From assembly GCA_963210315.1 (NCBI GenBank), contig OY723301.1:372001-436000 (forward strand): a stretch of DNA of 64,000 nucleotides. Reading direction: 5' to 3'. Shown one piece after another: positions 29,781-42,163 of this stretch; the stretch's first letter is position 1; every line of letters starts with the position of its first letter. The notes under the pieces were generated by a model. It worked only from the letters and a program-made list of their open reading frames with translations. It searched no databases and had not been told where the DNA came from. Source of the stretch: Rhynchopus euleeides. Its lineage: Eukaryota > Euglenozoa > Diplonemea > Diplonemida > Diplonemidae. The position numbers and the translations under genes were made by a program.

Positions 29781-32700
29781 TTACGGGACCCACACCAGAA
29801 CAGGGAGTGTCTCAGGGTTGTCGCCGTCGATCCAGCGCTGGCTGTGGCCGTTGACCTTCCAGACGTTGTAGGTCCCGCCCTGCTCCACCTCGAGGTTCAC
29901 GATGCGCCACCCCTCAGCACCGCCGTGGAACACCCACACGGCACGCAGGTCGTCAGCTGTGACGGGCGACGTCGTGGTGGTGAGGTCACGCACCTCCCCG
30001 CTCACAGGGGACCCCACAGTCCACGCGTTGTAGTACGTCGCGTCCTTGCCCTGCAGGGCAAGCTGGAACGTCCCTGACGACGCTGCGTTCGCACTGCTGC
30101 CGGTCGTGATCCGGATGCGCACCGTGTTGGACCCTGCCGGGGCACTGGCAGGTGCAGGCACAGGTGTCTGCACAGAGGGAATGGGCACGAAGGCCAGCGA
30201 CGTGGCCCGCCCGTCGTCACACGCCCCGCACACCCAGCGGCTTGCGCGGTAGTGGTGGTCACGCAGACCCCATGCCGACCACGACCCGCCCGTCGCCTGC
30301 ACCTCCACCTGCCCCACGAACCAGTCGTCCTCCCCCACACCGGTGAAGGTGACGGACACCACGTCGTCAGCGGTGAAGGGCACACCCGTGATGGCGTGCA
30401 CACGCACCTCGCCCGACAGAGGACCCACAAACGCAGCACCCGAGTACGTCAGCCCAGTGGCCGTGCGCAGCGACACGGGGAAGGTCTCTGTCGACCCCTG
30501 TGCCGGACCGCTGCCTGTCGTCACACGCAGGTTCACCGTGTGCGACGCTCCAGGTGCGCTTGTTACGGGCTGCACGAAGCGCAGCACCTTCGCCGCACCT
30601 GCCAGACGCCGCCTGTCCAGCACGTGGCCCTCAGAATACTTCTGTGCAGGCAGGACCCACTTCACAGCGTCCACCTCCAGTGACTGCACACGCCAGCCCA
30701 TCCCGCCCGTGCTGTCGTACACCTCCACCTCCACCAGGCTGCTTGTGGGTTGCGGTGCTGTGGTCAGTGCGAACTCTGCCACAGACCCGGCAGCAGGTGC
30801 TGTCACGCTCCCGGCATCGTAGAAGTCGCCGTCGGTGTAGTGCAGACGCACAGGGAACGTCCCAGACGACCCGTCGCTCGCCCCGCTCCCGGTCGTGATG
30901 CGCACCGTCACCGCGTTGCTGCCGGGCAGGGCGGACGTCGTCTTCCGCGTGAAGTAGAGGTTTGTCGGCGTCCGCTCGTTGTCGGAGTCGATCCAGTGGA
31001 ACTCCTGCTCGTGGTGCTTGGGCAGCCCGAAGTGCTCCCACACGGCACCGTCCCACATCGCGACGTACTCCACGAACCACCCGTCGGGGTGTGTCGTCAC
31101 CAGCTCCAGCCCCTTCACGTCTGCTGCCGTCTTCCCGACAGGCCCGTCCAGCACCGTCAGCTCCCCGTTGTCAGGGTGTGCCACGCTGCTGATCTCCGTC
31201 TTCCCGCCGTCTGTCGTGTACACATACACACGCATCGTCCCGACGCTGCCGTACGGCAGGTTGTCACCTGTCTTCACCTGGAACTGCAGCCCGCTGCCAC
31301 CCGGTGACCCCACAGATGTCGGCGACGGTGTTGGGGGCAACGGTGTCGCCGGTGCAGGTGTCGGCACTGCTGTGGGTGGTGACGGTGTTGGCGGGGATGG
31401 CGTCGGAACCGCAGTCGGTGGTGCAGGTGTCAGCGGAGCAGGTGTGGGCACTGCTGTGGGTGGGGACGGTGTGGGTGGGGAGGGAGTCGGCACTGCAGTC
31501 GGTGGGGACGGTGTGGGTGGGGACGGTGTCGGAACCGCAGTCGGCGGTGCAGGCGTCAGCGGAGCAGGTGTTGGCACTGCTGTGGGCGGTGCAGGTGTTG
31601 GTGGGGACGGTGTGGGCACTGCTGTGGGCGGTGCAGGTGTCGGTGGTGACGGAGTCGGAACCGCCGTCGGAGGTGAGGGTGTCGGTGGGGACGGTGTGGG
31701 CACTGCTGTGGGTGGTGACGGTGTTGGCGGGGATGGCGTCGGAACCGCAGTCGGTGGTGCAGGTGTCAGCGGAGCAGGTGTGGGCACTGCTGTGGGTGGG
31801 GACGGTGTGGGTGGGGAGGGAGTCGGCACTGCAGTCGGTGGCGACGGTGTGGGTGGGGACGGTGTCGGAACCGCAGTCGGCGGTGCAGGCGTCAGCGGAG
31901 CAGGTGTTGGCACTGCTGTGGGCGGTGCAGGTGTTGGTGGGGACGGTGTGGGCACTGCTGTGGGCGGTGCAGGTGTCGGTGGTGACGGAGTCGGAACCGC
32001 CGTCGGAGGTGAGGGTGTCGGTGGGGACGGTGTGGGCACTGCTGTGGGTGGTGCCGGTGTCGGCGGTGAAGGCGTCGGAACCGCTGTCGGAGGTGCAGGC
32101 GTCGGTGGGGACGGTGTCGGAGGTGCGGGTGTTGGCACCGCCGTCGGAGGAGTCGGAACTGCTGTCGGAGGTGCCGGCGTGGGAGGTGCGGGTGTCTCCG
32201 GCGCCACAAGGTACCCCGGAGGCACCACCTCACGCGAATCTCCGGGACGAATCCATTCCAACTTCAGCACACCATAGCCAGTCCTCTCGAAGTAGTGCAG
32301 GTCTAACGGGTGATCCCCTGCCGACAGGGTCAAGGTTGTCGACAACGTCCTCGAAGGGTGCAGCCCCCCGTTGTCGATAACAAGCGCCCCATCGAGGTAC
32401 AGCAAGGAGCCGTCATCGGAAGTGAGATAGAATGTGTAGTCCCCAGTCGTGGGCACACGGATGAACCCCCTGTGCCGGGTGGCGAACTGCTCCTGATAGC
32501 CGGTTGTCGACTGCCAGGTGCTGTCAACGTAGTCGATAGTCCCTGCACGCCACGTGAAGACGGGTGTCATGGCATCGTAGTCCGGAAAGGTATCCATCCC
32601 CGTTGCGCCAGGGTGCTGGAATGCTTCTGACGGCAGACCCAGCCCCATCGATGTCGGGTCCCACGGCGTGACGAGATTGCCTACCGGGACCAGCACCTGC

Positions 32701-33155
32701 GAACCCCCAGGGGGCCGCCACGCGAGCTGCAGGACGGCGTTGCCGCTACGCTCAAAGAAGTGCACCTCGATGCTGTGAGCACCAGCAGAGAGAGTGACGG
32801 ATGCTGACCTTGTCCTGGCTCCGTGCAGCCCTCCGTTGTCAACAAGGAGGTTGCCATTGATGTACAGCAAAGAGCCGTCGTCGGATCTCAGGTAGAAGGT
32901 ATGGCTGCCGCTCGTGTCCACAATGACCTGTCCTTTGTGGGTACTTGCGAAGTCATTCGTGAAACCGTAGGCAGCCCAGGACGCACCGCCAGGGAAGTCT
33001 ATGGGGCCAGACTGGAACACGGACACAGGCACAAGCGCGTCGAAGTCGGGAAAGTTACTTATTGTCCCCCCAGTCGTGTACACGGAGCATTGCAGGCCGG
33101 CTACACTGCCGGCGACCACACCGCATAGTGCAGCAAAGGCTGCAACACGCAGCAT
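29781..33155 (-). CDS. Secreted PA14/PT-rich/PLAT-like protein, unit 2
   Basis: The translation is identical to the unit 1 gene over all 1124 residues from the signal-peptide ATG at 33155, including the PT-repeat length. Same domain order and same upstream acceptor-like sequence. The perfect protein identity indicates a very recent duplication, gene conversion or assembly of near-identical copies. Confidence 0.85.
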   Translation of the reverse strand: MLRVAAFAALCGVVAGSVAGLQCSVYTTGGTISNFPDFDALVPVSVFQSGPIDFPGGASWAAYGFTNDFASTHKGQVIVDTSGSHTFYLRSDDGSLLYINGNLLVDNGGLHGARTRSASVTLSAGAHSIEVHFFERSGNAVLQLAWRPPGGSQVLVPVGNLVTPWDPTSMGLGLPSEAFQHPGATGMDTFPDYDAMTPVFTWRAGTIDYVDSTWQSTTGYQEQFATRHRGFIRVPTTGDYTFYLTSDDGSLLYLDGALVIDNGGLHPSRTLSTTLTLSAGDHPLDLHYFERTGYGVLKLEWIRPGDSREVVPPGYLVAPETPAPPTPAPPTAVPTPPTAVPTPAPPTPSPPTPAPPTAVPTPSPPTPAPPTAVPTPSPPTPSPPTAVPTPSPPTPAPPTAVPTPSPPTPAPPTAVPTPAPLTPAPPTAVPTPSPPTPSPPTAVPTPSPPTPSPPTAVPTPAPLTPAPPTAVPTPSPPTPSPPTAVPTPSPPTPSPPTAVPTPSPPTPAPPTAVPTPSPPTPAPPTAVPTPAPLTPAPPTAVPTPSPPTPSPPTAVPTPSPPTPSPPTAVPTPAPLTPAPPTAVPTPSPPTPSPPTAVPTPAPATPLPPTPSPTSVGSPGGSGLQFQVKTGDNLPYGSVGTMRVYVYTTDGGKTEISSVAHPDNGELTVLDGPVGKTAADVKGLELVTTHPDGWFVEYVAMWDGAVWEHFGLPKHHEQEFHWIDSDNERTPTNLYFTRKTTSALPGSNAVTVRITTGSGASDGSSGTFPVRLHYTDGDFYDAGSVTAPAAGSVAEFALTTAPQPTSSLVEVEVYDSTGGMGWRVQSLEVDAVKWVLPAQKYSEGHVLDRRRLAGAAKVLRFVQPVTSAPGASHTVNLRVTTGSGPAQGSTETFPVSLRTATGLTYSGAAFVGPLSGEVRVHAITGVPFTADDVVSVTFTGVGEDDWFVGQVEVQATGGSWSAWGLRDHHYRASRWVCGACDDGRATSLAFVPIPSVQTPVPAPASAPAGSNTVRIRITTGSSANAASSGTFQLALQGKDATYYNAWTVGSPVSGEVRDLTTTTSPVTADDLRAVWVFHGGAEGWRIVNLEVEQGGTYNVWKVNGHSQRWIDGDNPETLPVLVWVP

Positions 33156-33389
33156 GGGAGAGCGAGTGACCTGCAGGAGGGGTGGATGCGGGTGATGTGT
33201 GTTGACGTGTAGTGTGCTGCGCACCACAAATCTCCTCCGGCAGACAACGCCATGGCTGCGACAGGGAGGAACAACAACACAGCAAACAAGCAAAGGAGAC
33301 CTGCCTGCCAGCGGGGTCGTGGAGGGTGCGTGGGGTGTGGGGGTGTGGGGCGGGAGAGTCTTGCTCGGTCAGAGGATACAAAGGAGATA

Positions 33390-33475
33390 GGGGGGGGGGG
33401 GGGGGTTTGATCGTCGAGAGTGAATGGAAAAGTAAATCTCCCAGCACCTTCTCGCAATGTTAGTCCTTTTTGTAG
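33390..33475 (-). repeat. Conserved 80-bp C-tract element, copy 2
   Basis: Unit 2 counterpart of 18384-18469, with a slightly different homopolymer. Confidence 0.65.
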
Positions 33476-33794
33476 TCAGCCCCCCTAGCCCCACCGCCAT
33501 CTTTTCCCCTGGCGACATGGCACAACGAACGAGGAAGAGAGCAAACGAGGCCTGCATGCCAGGGGAGGGGTACGGGGTGTGGGGGTGGGGCGGGGAAGCC
33601 ATGCCGCGCCCTGCAAACTACAAACTGGACTCAGACTGGTTGCTCTCACCTCACAACACCCGGCACACAACACAAAGTCAAGCCTCAAGCAGCTGGGGCA
33701 CAACGCCACACACACAACGGCTGACTTGTCTGACACATGGCCAGCCAAGGCAGAGGCCCAGGCACAACTTCACCCCAACCCCTCCCCCCCACCG

Positions 33795-36189
33795 TCAGGC
33801 CAGCCCCTCTGCCGCTGCACCTGCCTTCCAAGCGTCTATCCTGCGCAGCAGGGGAGACAGGTTGTAGGGCAGCAGCCTCAGCACACCCCCAACCGCTGCC
33901 CGCAGGCCCTCGAAGAAGGAGTCGATCGCCTCTGCGAGCCCGCCTGCCGGGCGGCCCCCCTTCAGCACCCGCAGCAGGAACTGCAGCAGCGGCGCCGGCG
34001 GCACGCTCGGCGTCGCCAGGAAGTCAACCACCAGCCCCGCCAGGGCCCCACCCCCGCCCACCTCCTCCAGCATCGCCCCCAGCACCACCGCAGGGCGGCG
34101 CAGCAGCTCCGCGAGGCAACACCTTCCCTCTCCTCCACCTCCACCTCCTCCCCCAGCACCAGACCCTCCCCCAGTGGGCCGCACCCCCTCCACCCCTCCT
34201 CCACCTTCCCTTCCGCCACCACCCTCTACCCTCCCCGCCGCCCCCGCCACCACACCGAGGAACGCCATCAGGCACGCATCGGACCCCAGCACCGAGGCAA
34301 CCACCCAACGCAGCAACCTCTCCACCTCCCCCTCCTTCCCGCTTTCTCCCGAGCAGCAGAGCGCGTAGGCACATGCCAGGGCAGCGTGCGCTCTGAGGTA
34401 TGCAGCCTCCTCCACCCTTTCTGTGAGAGTGCAAGGCGGCGGCCTCACTGCAGGTGGAGGAGGACCAACCCGGCCTGCCCCTGCAGCCGCTGCGCAGCAC
34501 CCCTCCCACATCCCCGCCAGCCCACGCGTGGCGCACCGCAGCGCCTCCGCGAAGGATAGCGGGGGGCTGCGCGGAGGGGGCCCCCCCGGGGATGAAGAAG
34601 GCGGCTTCAGAGGAGGGCTTCCGCCTGCCCCACCCCCCGCCGCCACACCGCGGCGCAGCTGCCTGTAGAAGGCACGGCGGAGGGCGGACCCAGAGGCGCA
34701 GTGCAGGCAGGGGGTGGTGGAGGAGGAGGAGGGGATGGAGTGGGTGTAATGAATAGATTTGCTACGCCCATCCACATCCCATCCTTTGTCAATATTCCGA
34801 GCAGAGGGAGAGTGGGGATGATGGACCCACCCCCCTGCCCCCTGGGGGTGGGGAAACCCGCGGATGGAGAACCGGGTGGGGTGGCGGAGGAGGCGGCGGC
34901 GGCGGCAGCCGACGCCACCGCGACGCGGCATCACCCCCGGCACCCCCCATGCGATGCGGAAGAGGAGGGGCCCTGGCGGTGCCACCCCGCCACCACCACC
35001 ACCACCCCTGCGCTGCGCCTGGGGGCTGTGGCGGAGGAGGCGGAGGCGGGTGCTGCCTCGGGGCACCGCCGGCCGCACCACCACCTCGACCCACATCTCG
35101 CGCCGGCGGGGTGTGGCTGAGGGGACAATGCGGAAGAGGCGGCGGTGTCCCGGGGGACTGGGGGGTGTGGAGGAGGAGAGCACGTCTGCGATGCGCGATG
35201 CGGAGGCATCCGCCTCGCAGCGCAGGGGGCAGGTGTGGCGCAGGGCGAAGGCGGATGCCGCGGTGGCGAAGCGGGTGAGGGAGCCCTCCACGGCAGAGCT
35301 GCCCCAGACGTGGCAGGCACGGAGAGGGGCATCGGCTGCTGCGGTGCACGGGAGGAGCGCTGCGAGGCAGCGCATCGCGGCAGCCGCAGACAGAGCAGTG
35401 CCAGGGTCGAGGAGGAAATGACCCCCCTCCTCCTCCACCTCCACACCCCCATCCCGCCCTACAGCAGTGTATGGGTTATGGAATGGAAGCTGGTGGGGTG
35501 TGTCTCCCCCACCCCCTCCACCTCCACCTCCAACTCCTCCCCCACTCCCACCCCCATCTGGCCCGGCGGCACGGCGTTGCTCCCCTCGGGTTGTGTCTGG
35601 GCTGTGCTGCGCCCCGCCATCACCCCGAGGAGGCCCGGCAGCGCGGAGCAGTGCCTCGGCGAGCCGCGAGGCGATGCGCGAGATGGAAGCCGCGGCGCGG
35701 GCGGAGGGGCATGTGTGTGATGTGGCTGCAGCGCTGCAACACTCCTCCGCCTGGCTCGGGGGGGGGCAGGGGCAGGGGCAGGGGCAGGGGGAGGGGCAGG
35801 GGCAGGGGGTGTTGAGGAAGCCGCTACCGCCGCTACCACCACCACCATCGCCGCTCTGCTGCGGCTGAGAGGATGTCGAGCGCCTCGCAGCACCGCAGGC
35901 GGCGGTGATGCATCTCGCCCCTCTCGCTCCTCTGCAGCAGCAGGTCAGCCTCTGCAGCCTCGAGCAGCCATGCGGTGCACTCCAGGGCTGCAGTGCTGTG
36001 GGGTGCTGCTGCTGCCCCTACCCCAGCAGCAGCCTGCCTCTGCCGCATGGCGGCAGAGAGGCTGCTGGTCAGCTGTGCCCCGGCGCGGTGGGAGTGGAAG
36101 GCGTCGGGCGCGCTGCAGAGGGACCGCATGGCGTCGGACAGTGCAGGGGGGAGGGTGTGCCAGAGGGGGGATGCATGGGGCGCAGGCAT
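33795..36189 (-). pseudogene. Gly/Pro/Ala-rich protein gene, frameshifted, unit 2
   Basis: Same 14-bp deletion as unit 1 (at about 35854), splitting it into a 118-codon N-terminal ORF (36189-35833) and a 549-codon ORF (35444-33795). The deletion shared with unit 1 but not unit 3 suggests units 1 and 2 derive from one another. Confidence 0.65.
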
Positions 36190-36250
36190 CGCACCCCCTT
36201 AGGCTAGCCTAGGCTAGGTGTGGGGGGCCCCTGCCCCCCCCTGTGCGTGG

Positions 36251-37834
36251 GGTGTCGGGCGAAATCAGGTGGGGTGGGGGTGGGGGTATGGGGGGGGGGG
36301 GGGGGGGGGCAGAAGTCACAAGACCGTTTTCAGGAGCAATCCTCAGCCTGGATCTCCTCGTTTGGATCTGGCGTGTCGACAGGCTTCTTTCACACAACAC
36401 CCCTGTAAAATGAGGCATCACACCCTTTGTGATGAAGGGCGGAGTGGGGGTGAGTGTGGTGATGTGGAGCACGCTTGGCTGCTGACTGTAGTGGGGTGAC
36501 TAGCTTCACAAGCTTGCAAACTATCCGTGCCCCAGCTGGATCGTGAAGTGACGGCGATGCCGAGAGGGTGTTCTGTCACTCATTGTGGACACCACACCCG
36601 TGGTGTGAGTGGGGTTCGCTAGATCCAGCACATGGCACAAAGAGAAAGTTTGCCCCCCCCCCCCCCAGTTGGCGACACCGAACGCAACTGAAAAATACCT
36701 CATCACGCAATTGGTTCACTCAAGCACACAGAAGGGAAGGAAACGGACTCCACTGATCGCCGCATCGATACCATGACACCTGATAGGGGGGGAGGAAGAT
36801 GTCTGGTGCCAGTGCTCACTCCGCAGCTTCGCCGGGCGAGGGGGTGGGGAAAAGCGTCAAAAGGCGACCAAAATCGTAGGTATCCCGATGCCTTCGTCTG
36901 ATTTATGATTGTCTGAAACGCTTATACCACCCGACAGTATGCCGCCTTGATGTGGGTGTGGAGACGCATGTGGGCACGACACAGCAGGGGGCACACCTAA
37001 ACCCACACATTTACGCGCGTCACAGATGTGCGAAAAGAAAGGAGCTCGGTTGATGATAGGTCTTCGCATCGAAGACCCCCCCTGACGACCGAGAGGACAA
37101 GAGAGTGCCGTGCACACTGTTGCCAAGAAGGCGCTGCGCTCCCGGAGAATCGGCAGAGGCCTTCCTGAAGCTCAGCCAACATGCTGCAATTCACTCTGAT
37201 GGCTTTTTGACAGTTCGGTGAGACAGCCCCCCCTTCTCCTCACACTCCTGCATCTCTGAGGGAAGGCCGGAGTTGACTAAATAAAACCCAACAGAGGGGG
37301 TCTTCCCTGATCGTCATGCTTCGTTATTCTTCGTCAGTTCTCACCTAGTTTCCCCAAGAAATGCACCAAAGTGCACTGACGATCACCCCGGAGCGAAGAC
37401 CCCCATACAATACAGATCATAACGCCAGCAGGGGCGAAACGGCGTCACCACTCTGATGTTCTCTACTGCTGTGTTCAGACTATGTTCATGTGATGTGTAC
37501 TTGACAAAACTTGGCGCAGAACGGCCCAGAGGCACACTAGTTCTCTTCAGTTCGTTAGAATCGCAGAAAAATAATAGCCCACCCCCGTGACGGAGGTAAG
37601 ATCGGAGAAAATATCAACGGGCATACCAAACACCTGAGGGTCGGTTTCGTGGTGGGTTGACAGGACGGGGATGATGATGGTGGCAGCTTCTCCCGCACGA
37701 TGCGGGGGTTGCGCCACCGTTAAGCACCAACTGCCATAACAATATTCGCTTTGTTTTCGAGCGTTCCCGCTTCGACTCACAAAGGGGATCAGAGGAGATC
37801 CTCTGCCACCAGAAGAAGGATCGCAAGAGCATGG
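36251..37834. other. Non-coding part of array unit 3
   Basis: Copy of 6640-8224. Only homopolymer-run differences noticed. Confidence 0.6.
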
Positions 37835-38279
37835 AAAATACTTTCCTACACGATGCACCACTCACCACACGAAAGAAAAGAAACAGAACTTGTTTGTTGA
37901 CCGCATCCACCCCCCCTTCTGTAAGCAGTGCAAGCACTTCTGTTGGGCAGTGTTGGGTTGTTGGCCCATCTGCAAAGTATCTATTTTTTTTTCTCTTACT
38001 CGCCCAACCCCCAACCTGATCTTTCCCCCCGGAACGTCCTTCGAAGTGTCTTGCCTGCCTGAAATACAGAAAAGGTGGAGGAGCACAGGAGGAAGTGAGT
38101 GGTGTTAGTCGTGTTGCAACGCTTGGAAAGTATTTCCTTCAATACACTGGCGTGTGTTGGTCTACAAAATACTTTCCTACACGATGCACCACTCACCACA
38201 CGAAAGAAAAGAAACAGAACTTGTTTGTTGACCGCATCCACCCAGGACCCTGAGGCCCCGGAGACAGGGACGCGGAGCG

Positions 38280-40048
38280 CTATATGGAGTCTGGCAGGGG
38301 TATGGGGTACGCAGCCTGTTCGCCGCGTGTGTACCGGTCTGCCCGCTGCTCTGTGGTCGGAACCCAGATGCAAGATACCCGCAAGCCCCGGGCCTCCGCG
38401 GTGCGGAAGAGGCTCGTCAGGATCTTGTTGGCTTGGAAATTTGCAGAGTGCCCCCTATTGATGGAGTGCACGGCTGGGAGGTTGTCCACGTAGAGTGTGA
38501 GGCGGGCGTCACCATGGTAGCGGGCCGTCAGTGCCACCGCTTGCCTCGCCGCAAAAATCTCCTTGATGTAGATGTGCCACCCTGCGCCCTCCCCTCGGAA
38601 CATTCCCTGTGCCACCGCTTCTGTCTCGCCTTCCAGTATGGCCGCCCACTCGGGCATTGAAGCGTCAGACCAGGCAACGAGGGTTTTCGTCGGGGGCCTT
38701 TGAATCCAGGGGTTATCCTGCATCAAGGTGGGACGGGCCTCGAGTTCCGAAGTGACTGAGGGCGGTATGTCGCGTGGCTCATCCCACAACGCCTCGTCCT
38801 CTGTGGTCGCCTCTGCCGTTCTGCGGATGTACGATAACGCGCTGGGGAGGTAGCATAGAGGTCTCGCTGTGATGTAAGCGTTCCACACCACACTGCCGAA
38901 GATCGCGTAGAACTCCCGTGGTGATGCCCGTCCTCCGAGAACCCGCGGGAGGTCCTCCCGCTGCAGAAAACGGGTCATCCACTTGTCTGCTGCACGGTGG
39001 CACTGCCGCACCAGGTCGAAATCCACACCGAGGGCGGAGAAGTGTTGCACGGCCTTCCCGTATCCCTCGTCAGTGATGTTGATGTCGGCACCGACGTAGT
39101 TGCACCGTTGCATGAAAAGCTCGAAGGCTTCCTTTGTCTCTTCCTCAGAGTTTCCAAGACAGATGAAGTTGTCGATCCATGTGACCCCCACAGTCTCTGG
39201 CATGAGCACCCGGGCCGCCCTGTGTGCGATGGCGGGGGCGCAGGACCAGCCCATGCAGAGGGATGCCAGGCGGGTTCGCACAAACTCGCCTCGTTCGGCA
39301 CTGACGTTCACGCCGAAGAAATCCCGGATGAATTTTGCCATGGGGAACTGATAGAACCAACTGCGCCCATCTGCCAGCATCGCCCATCTCCGACCCAGTA
39401 CCTGGTCGATGACCTCGGTGATCAGCGGCAGCTTCATGGGCGGGGGTGCGAGCATCAGCGAGTTCAGCTTCCGTGCATCGACGACAAAACGCAGACCCCC
39501 TGATCTTTTTGACACAGTGAAGCCGTGTAGGCAGATTCGCTGGACGTCTGACAACTCGAGGACTCCAAACTCCATGAGGTCGTCGAGGTGTTTGTCGAGG
39601 TGTCGAGAAGTGCTTCGCGTGAATCGGCGCCGCTGCAGCTTTGCCAGAGATCCGTCCTTGAAATGGGCCAGGAACGCGCGGGGTTCCGTGATGAGGTCCA
39701 GGATCCCTTCGAGTTCCCCGCTCTGATCCAGCTGGCGCAACTTGCAAAGGTCGATACGGTGTTTGCTGATCTGCGCGATGTGGTCCTCCCCCGTGACTTG
39801 GTTCGCTGCTGCCGGGGGGCGTATTTGAGAGTTGTCGCGTCGCAGGACACCCACCTCCTCAGTGTACATCGTGTGCAAACCCGGCCCGTACTCGTCCAGC
39901 TCCAGAACCCCCAGCTCCTCGGCGGGGTCGCCTGCCCGGGACTCGTCGTCGTCGTACTTCTGTGCCTCGGGTAGCCAAAAAGGCGTGGGTCCATAGTGCT
40001 TCTTTGGGAAAGAGCCTCTCAGTAAATTTGCATCGTGGGTCCTTGTCA
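38280..40048 (-). CDS. Reverse transcriptase/RNase H, retroelement copy 3
   Basis: As copy 1. The open frame extends to 40814. The only visible difference is Ser209 to Phe in the non-conserved overlap with the recombinase. Catalytic residues unchanged. Confidence 0.85.
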
Positions 40049-40915
40049 CTGGAGTAGTTGTCTTGATGTCGCCGCAGTCTCCTTCACCCTCGCAGTCCCA
40101 GATCGCGGTAGGTAGCGAATCAGAGACTCCACGGTCGCGTGTCGTGTCACCTTCTGGATCTCCTCGAGGGGCAGGCCTTTTGCGTTTAAATGGTGGGCCG
40201 CCCCTCTCCGGAGGGAGTGTGAAGTCAGCGCCTCGTTTGCCCTGCGTAGGGCCCGCGTCACGTGACTCGACCGAATCTCGTCCGGGAAGATGCGTTCTGT
40301 CTCCTCTGCCGTAGGCATTTCCCGCAGGCGTTCTCGGAGGGTGGTGTGTGCTGCGCGGGGTAGGTCCAGGCCCGTCTGATGTCCCAGCCTGAATGGATCT
40401 GCTTTTGTGTGTGTCCAGTTCACACACCACGTGTTGTCGGCACGGAGGGTGAGGTCTGCAGGCCTCAGGCGCAGCACGTCCGATGCCCTCGCGCTCCCCA
40501 GCCAGCATAGTTGCAGCACCAGGCGGATGTTTGGGCATGGCTCCATCTTGACGGCGGTCGCGAACTCCTGCCTGGTGGCTGGTGTCGCTTGCTTCTTCGG
40601 CCTGAGCGCCCCTCCACGCCGAAGTCCCCTGCAAAAATCTTTTATCCGCACCGAGTCCTTTAGGTCTACCTTCATGTCGCGGCGCAGGGCGGCAATCAGC
40701 GTGGAGCAGTACTGCAGGACGGACCCCTTTGTCAGACCGTCGAGCTCCTTTTTCGCCAACCAAAGGATCACTGCCGTCTCGTGGTCCACTTGTGTCCCTG
40801 TTTCTTTGACCCACTGGTGCTTGAAGTCGCGGAATCGCCGTAGGACGCTCGCTGCGGTCTTTCGGTACGAGGGGGCGGTGGCGTTCTCGAGTGTCCTCTT
40901 TGCGCCCTTCAGCAC
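40046..40915 (-). CDS. Tyrosine recombinase, retroelement copy 3
   Basis: 289 residues, identical to copy 1 (Cys137 retained). Complete catalytic set. Confidence 0.9.
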   Translation of the reverse strand: MLKGAKRTLENATAPSYRKTAASVLRRFRDFKHQWVKETGTQVDHETAVILWLAKKELDGLTKGSVLQYCSTLIAALRRDMKVDLKDSVRIKDFCRGLRRGGALRPKKQATPATRQEFATAVKMEPCPNIRLVLQLCWLGSARASDVLRLRPADLTLRADNTWCVNWTHTKADPFRLGHQTGLDLPRAAHTTLRERLREMPTAEETERIFPDEIRSSHVTRALRRANEALTSHSLRRGAAHHLNAKGLPLEEIQKVTRHATVESLIRYLPRSGTARVKETAATSRQLLQ

Positions 40916-41002
40916 CCGGGCGCGTTTTCTGGGGCTGAGGGGGCCTTCCTCCTGGCGGGGGCGTCCCTTTTTCGAGGGTGGCCCTTCCCCGGGCGGGGCC
41001 AG

Positions 41003-42130
41003 TCAGTGCTTCTGCGGCAATTCCTTTCCCGCCCGCCGTGGCTCTGACGGGCGGCTGCGGTTGTCGCGCGTCTCGCGTCTGTCGCGGTTTTCGCGGTTGT
41101 CGCGGTTGTCACGTTTGTCACGGTTGTCGCGGTTGTCGCGGTGGTCGCGTCCCCGGTCGGAGTCCCTCTCGCGACCCTTTGAGAAGTAGCGCTCAGACCG
41201 GCGTTTCTTGTCGGGGTTTTGGAGCTCCGCCAGCAAAGCCTCCATCGCCACTGCCGTGAAGTCCATCGGGGTGTACCCCTTTGCCCGCTGCAACTCCCTC
41301 CTGAGGCCCTTTCCCAGCGCCCCCAACTGCGTGATGCCTGTCAGCTCTACGATGGCGTCGTGGAGGATCTGCAGGAGCTTCGGGCTCGGCGGCTTGTCTT
41401 CGATGAGGCTCAGCGTGTTGACGACCAAATCGAGCATCCGCCGGATGTCGATCTGGTACTCCTGGGCGCTGCGTAGGTTCACCGGAAGGCCGAACTCCCC
41501 GAACACCCTGCTGCATTCCTGGCGCACCAGGACCCGCACGTTTGCCTCCTCAAGGCCCTTCCATGTCGAGACAGCGTGGGGCGTGAAACCGTCGGGCAGG
41601 GTGGCTTCCAGGCGTCGGGTGAGGGTCATCGCCCCCTGCTCCAGCTGCTCCACGCGCTTGGAGAGCCTCTGGATCTCCCTCCCCTGGTCGGCGATCGTCG
41701 CGCGCATCTCCAAGAAAAGACGGCGCCCGATGGTGGGCAGCTGTCCACTCAGGTCCGACGAGCAGACGCTGCTGTCTGTGGACCCTGCGCGCTCGTCGTC
41801 GCTGTCCTGTGGTGGTGCGTGTGGGGGCGGGTGCGGGGCGTCCGAGCGTGTCTCATCGTGCTCGGCCCACGCGCACACTGGGCACACCCACTCCGGGTGG
41901 TCTGCGTGCTTGGCGAAGGAGGCGGCCACGTCCACGGGGAGCACCTCCCTCATGCAAGAGCGAGTGCATCGCTTCCCGCACCTTGCGCACTGGAGTCCGC
42001 CCCGCCCGTCGTGCGCCTGTCTGCAACTCTCAAAGATGCACCTGTAAATGGTGGGGGCGGGGTCCCCCTGGTGCCGCGGTTCCATGACGCCCTCCCAGTC
42101 CGCCTCTCGGGGCCGCGACGGGAAGGCCAT
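41003..42130 (-). CDS. Gag-like protein, retroelement copy 3
   Basis: 375 residues, identical to copy 2, including the shorter RDN tail. Confidence 0.7.
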   Translation of the reverse strand: MAFPSRPREADWEGVMEPRHQGDPAPTIYRCIFESCRQAHDGRGGLQCARCGKRCTRSCMREVLPVDVAASFAKHADHPEWVCPVCAWAEHDETRSDAPHPPPHAPPQDSDDERAGSTDSSVCSSDLSGQLPTIGRRLFLEMRATIADQGREIQRLSKRVEQLEQGAMTLTRRLEATLPDGFTPHAVSTWKGLEEANVRVLVRQECSRVFGEFGLPVNLRSAQEYQIDIRRMLDLVVNTLSLIEDKPPSPKLLQILHDAIVELTGITQLGALGKGLRRELQRAKGYTPMDFTAVAMEALLAELQNPDKKRRSERYFSKGRERDSDRGRDHRDNRDNRDKRDNRDNRENRDRRETRDNRSRPSEPRRAGKELPQKH

Positions 42131-42163
42131 GCCGGCAGGGCGTGTGGCGTGAGCCGCGGGGCC

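Larger units (their letters stand above)
21237..36242. repeat. Tandem array unit 2 (about 15.0 kb)
   Basis: Near-identical copy of unit 1, offset 14603-14606 bp. Distinctive features: a 546-bp insertion in the minisatellite, a 9-bp deletion in the gag tail, and a Cys-to-Tyr change in the recombinase. It joins unit 1 and unit 3 directly. Confidence 0.95.
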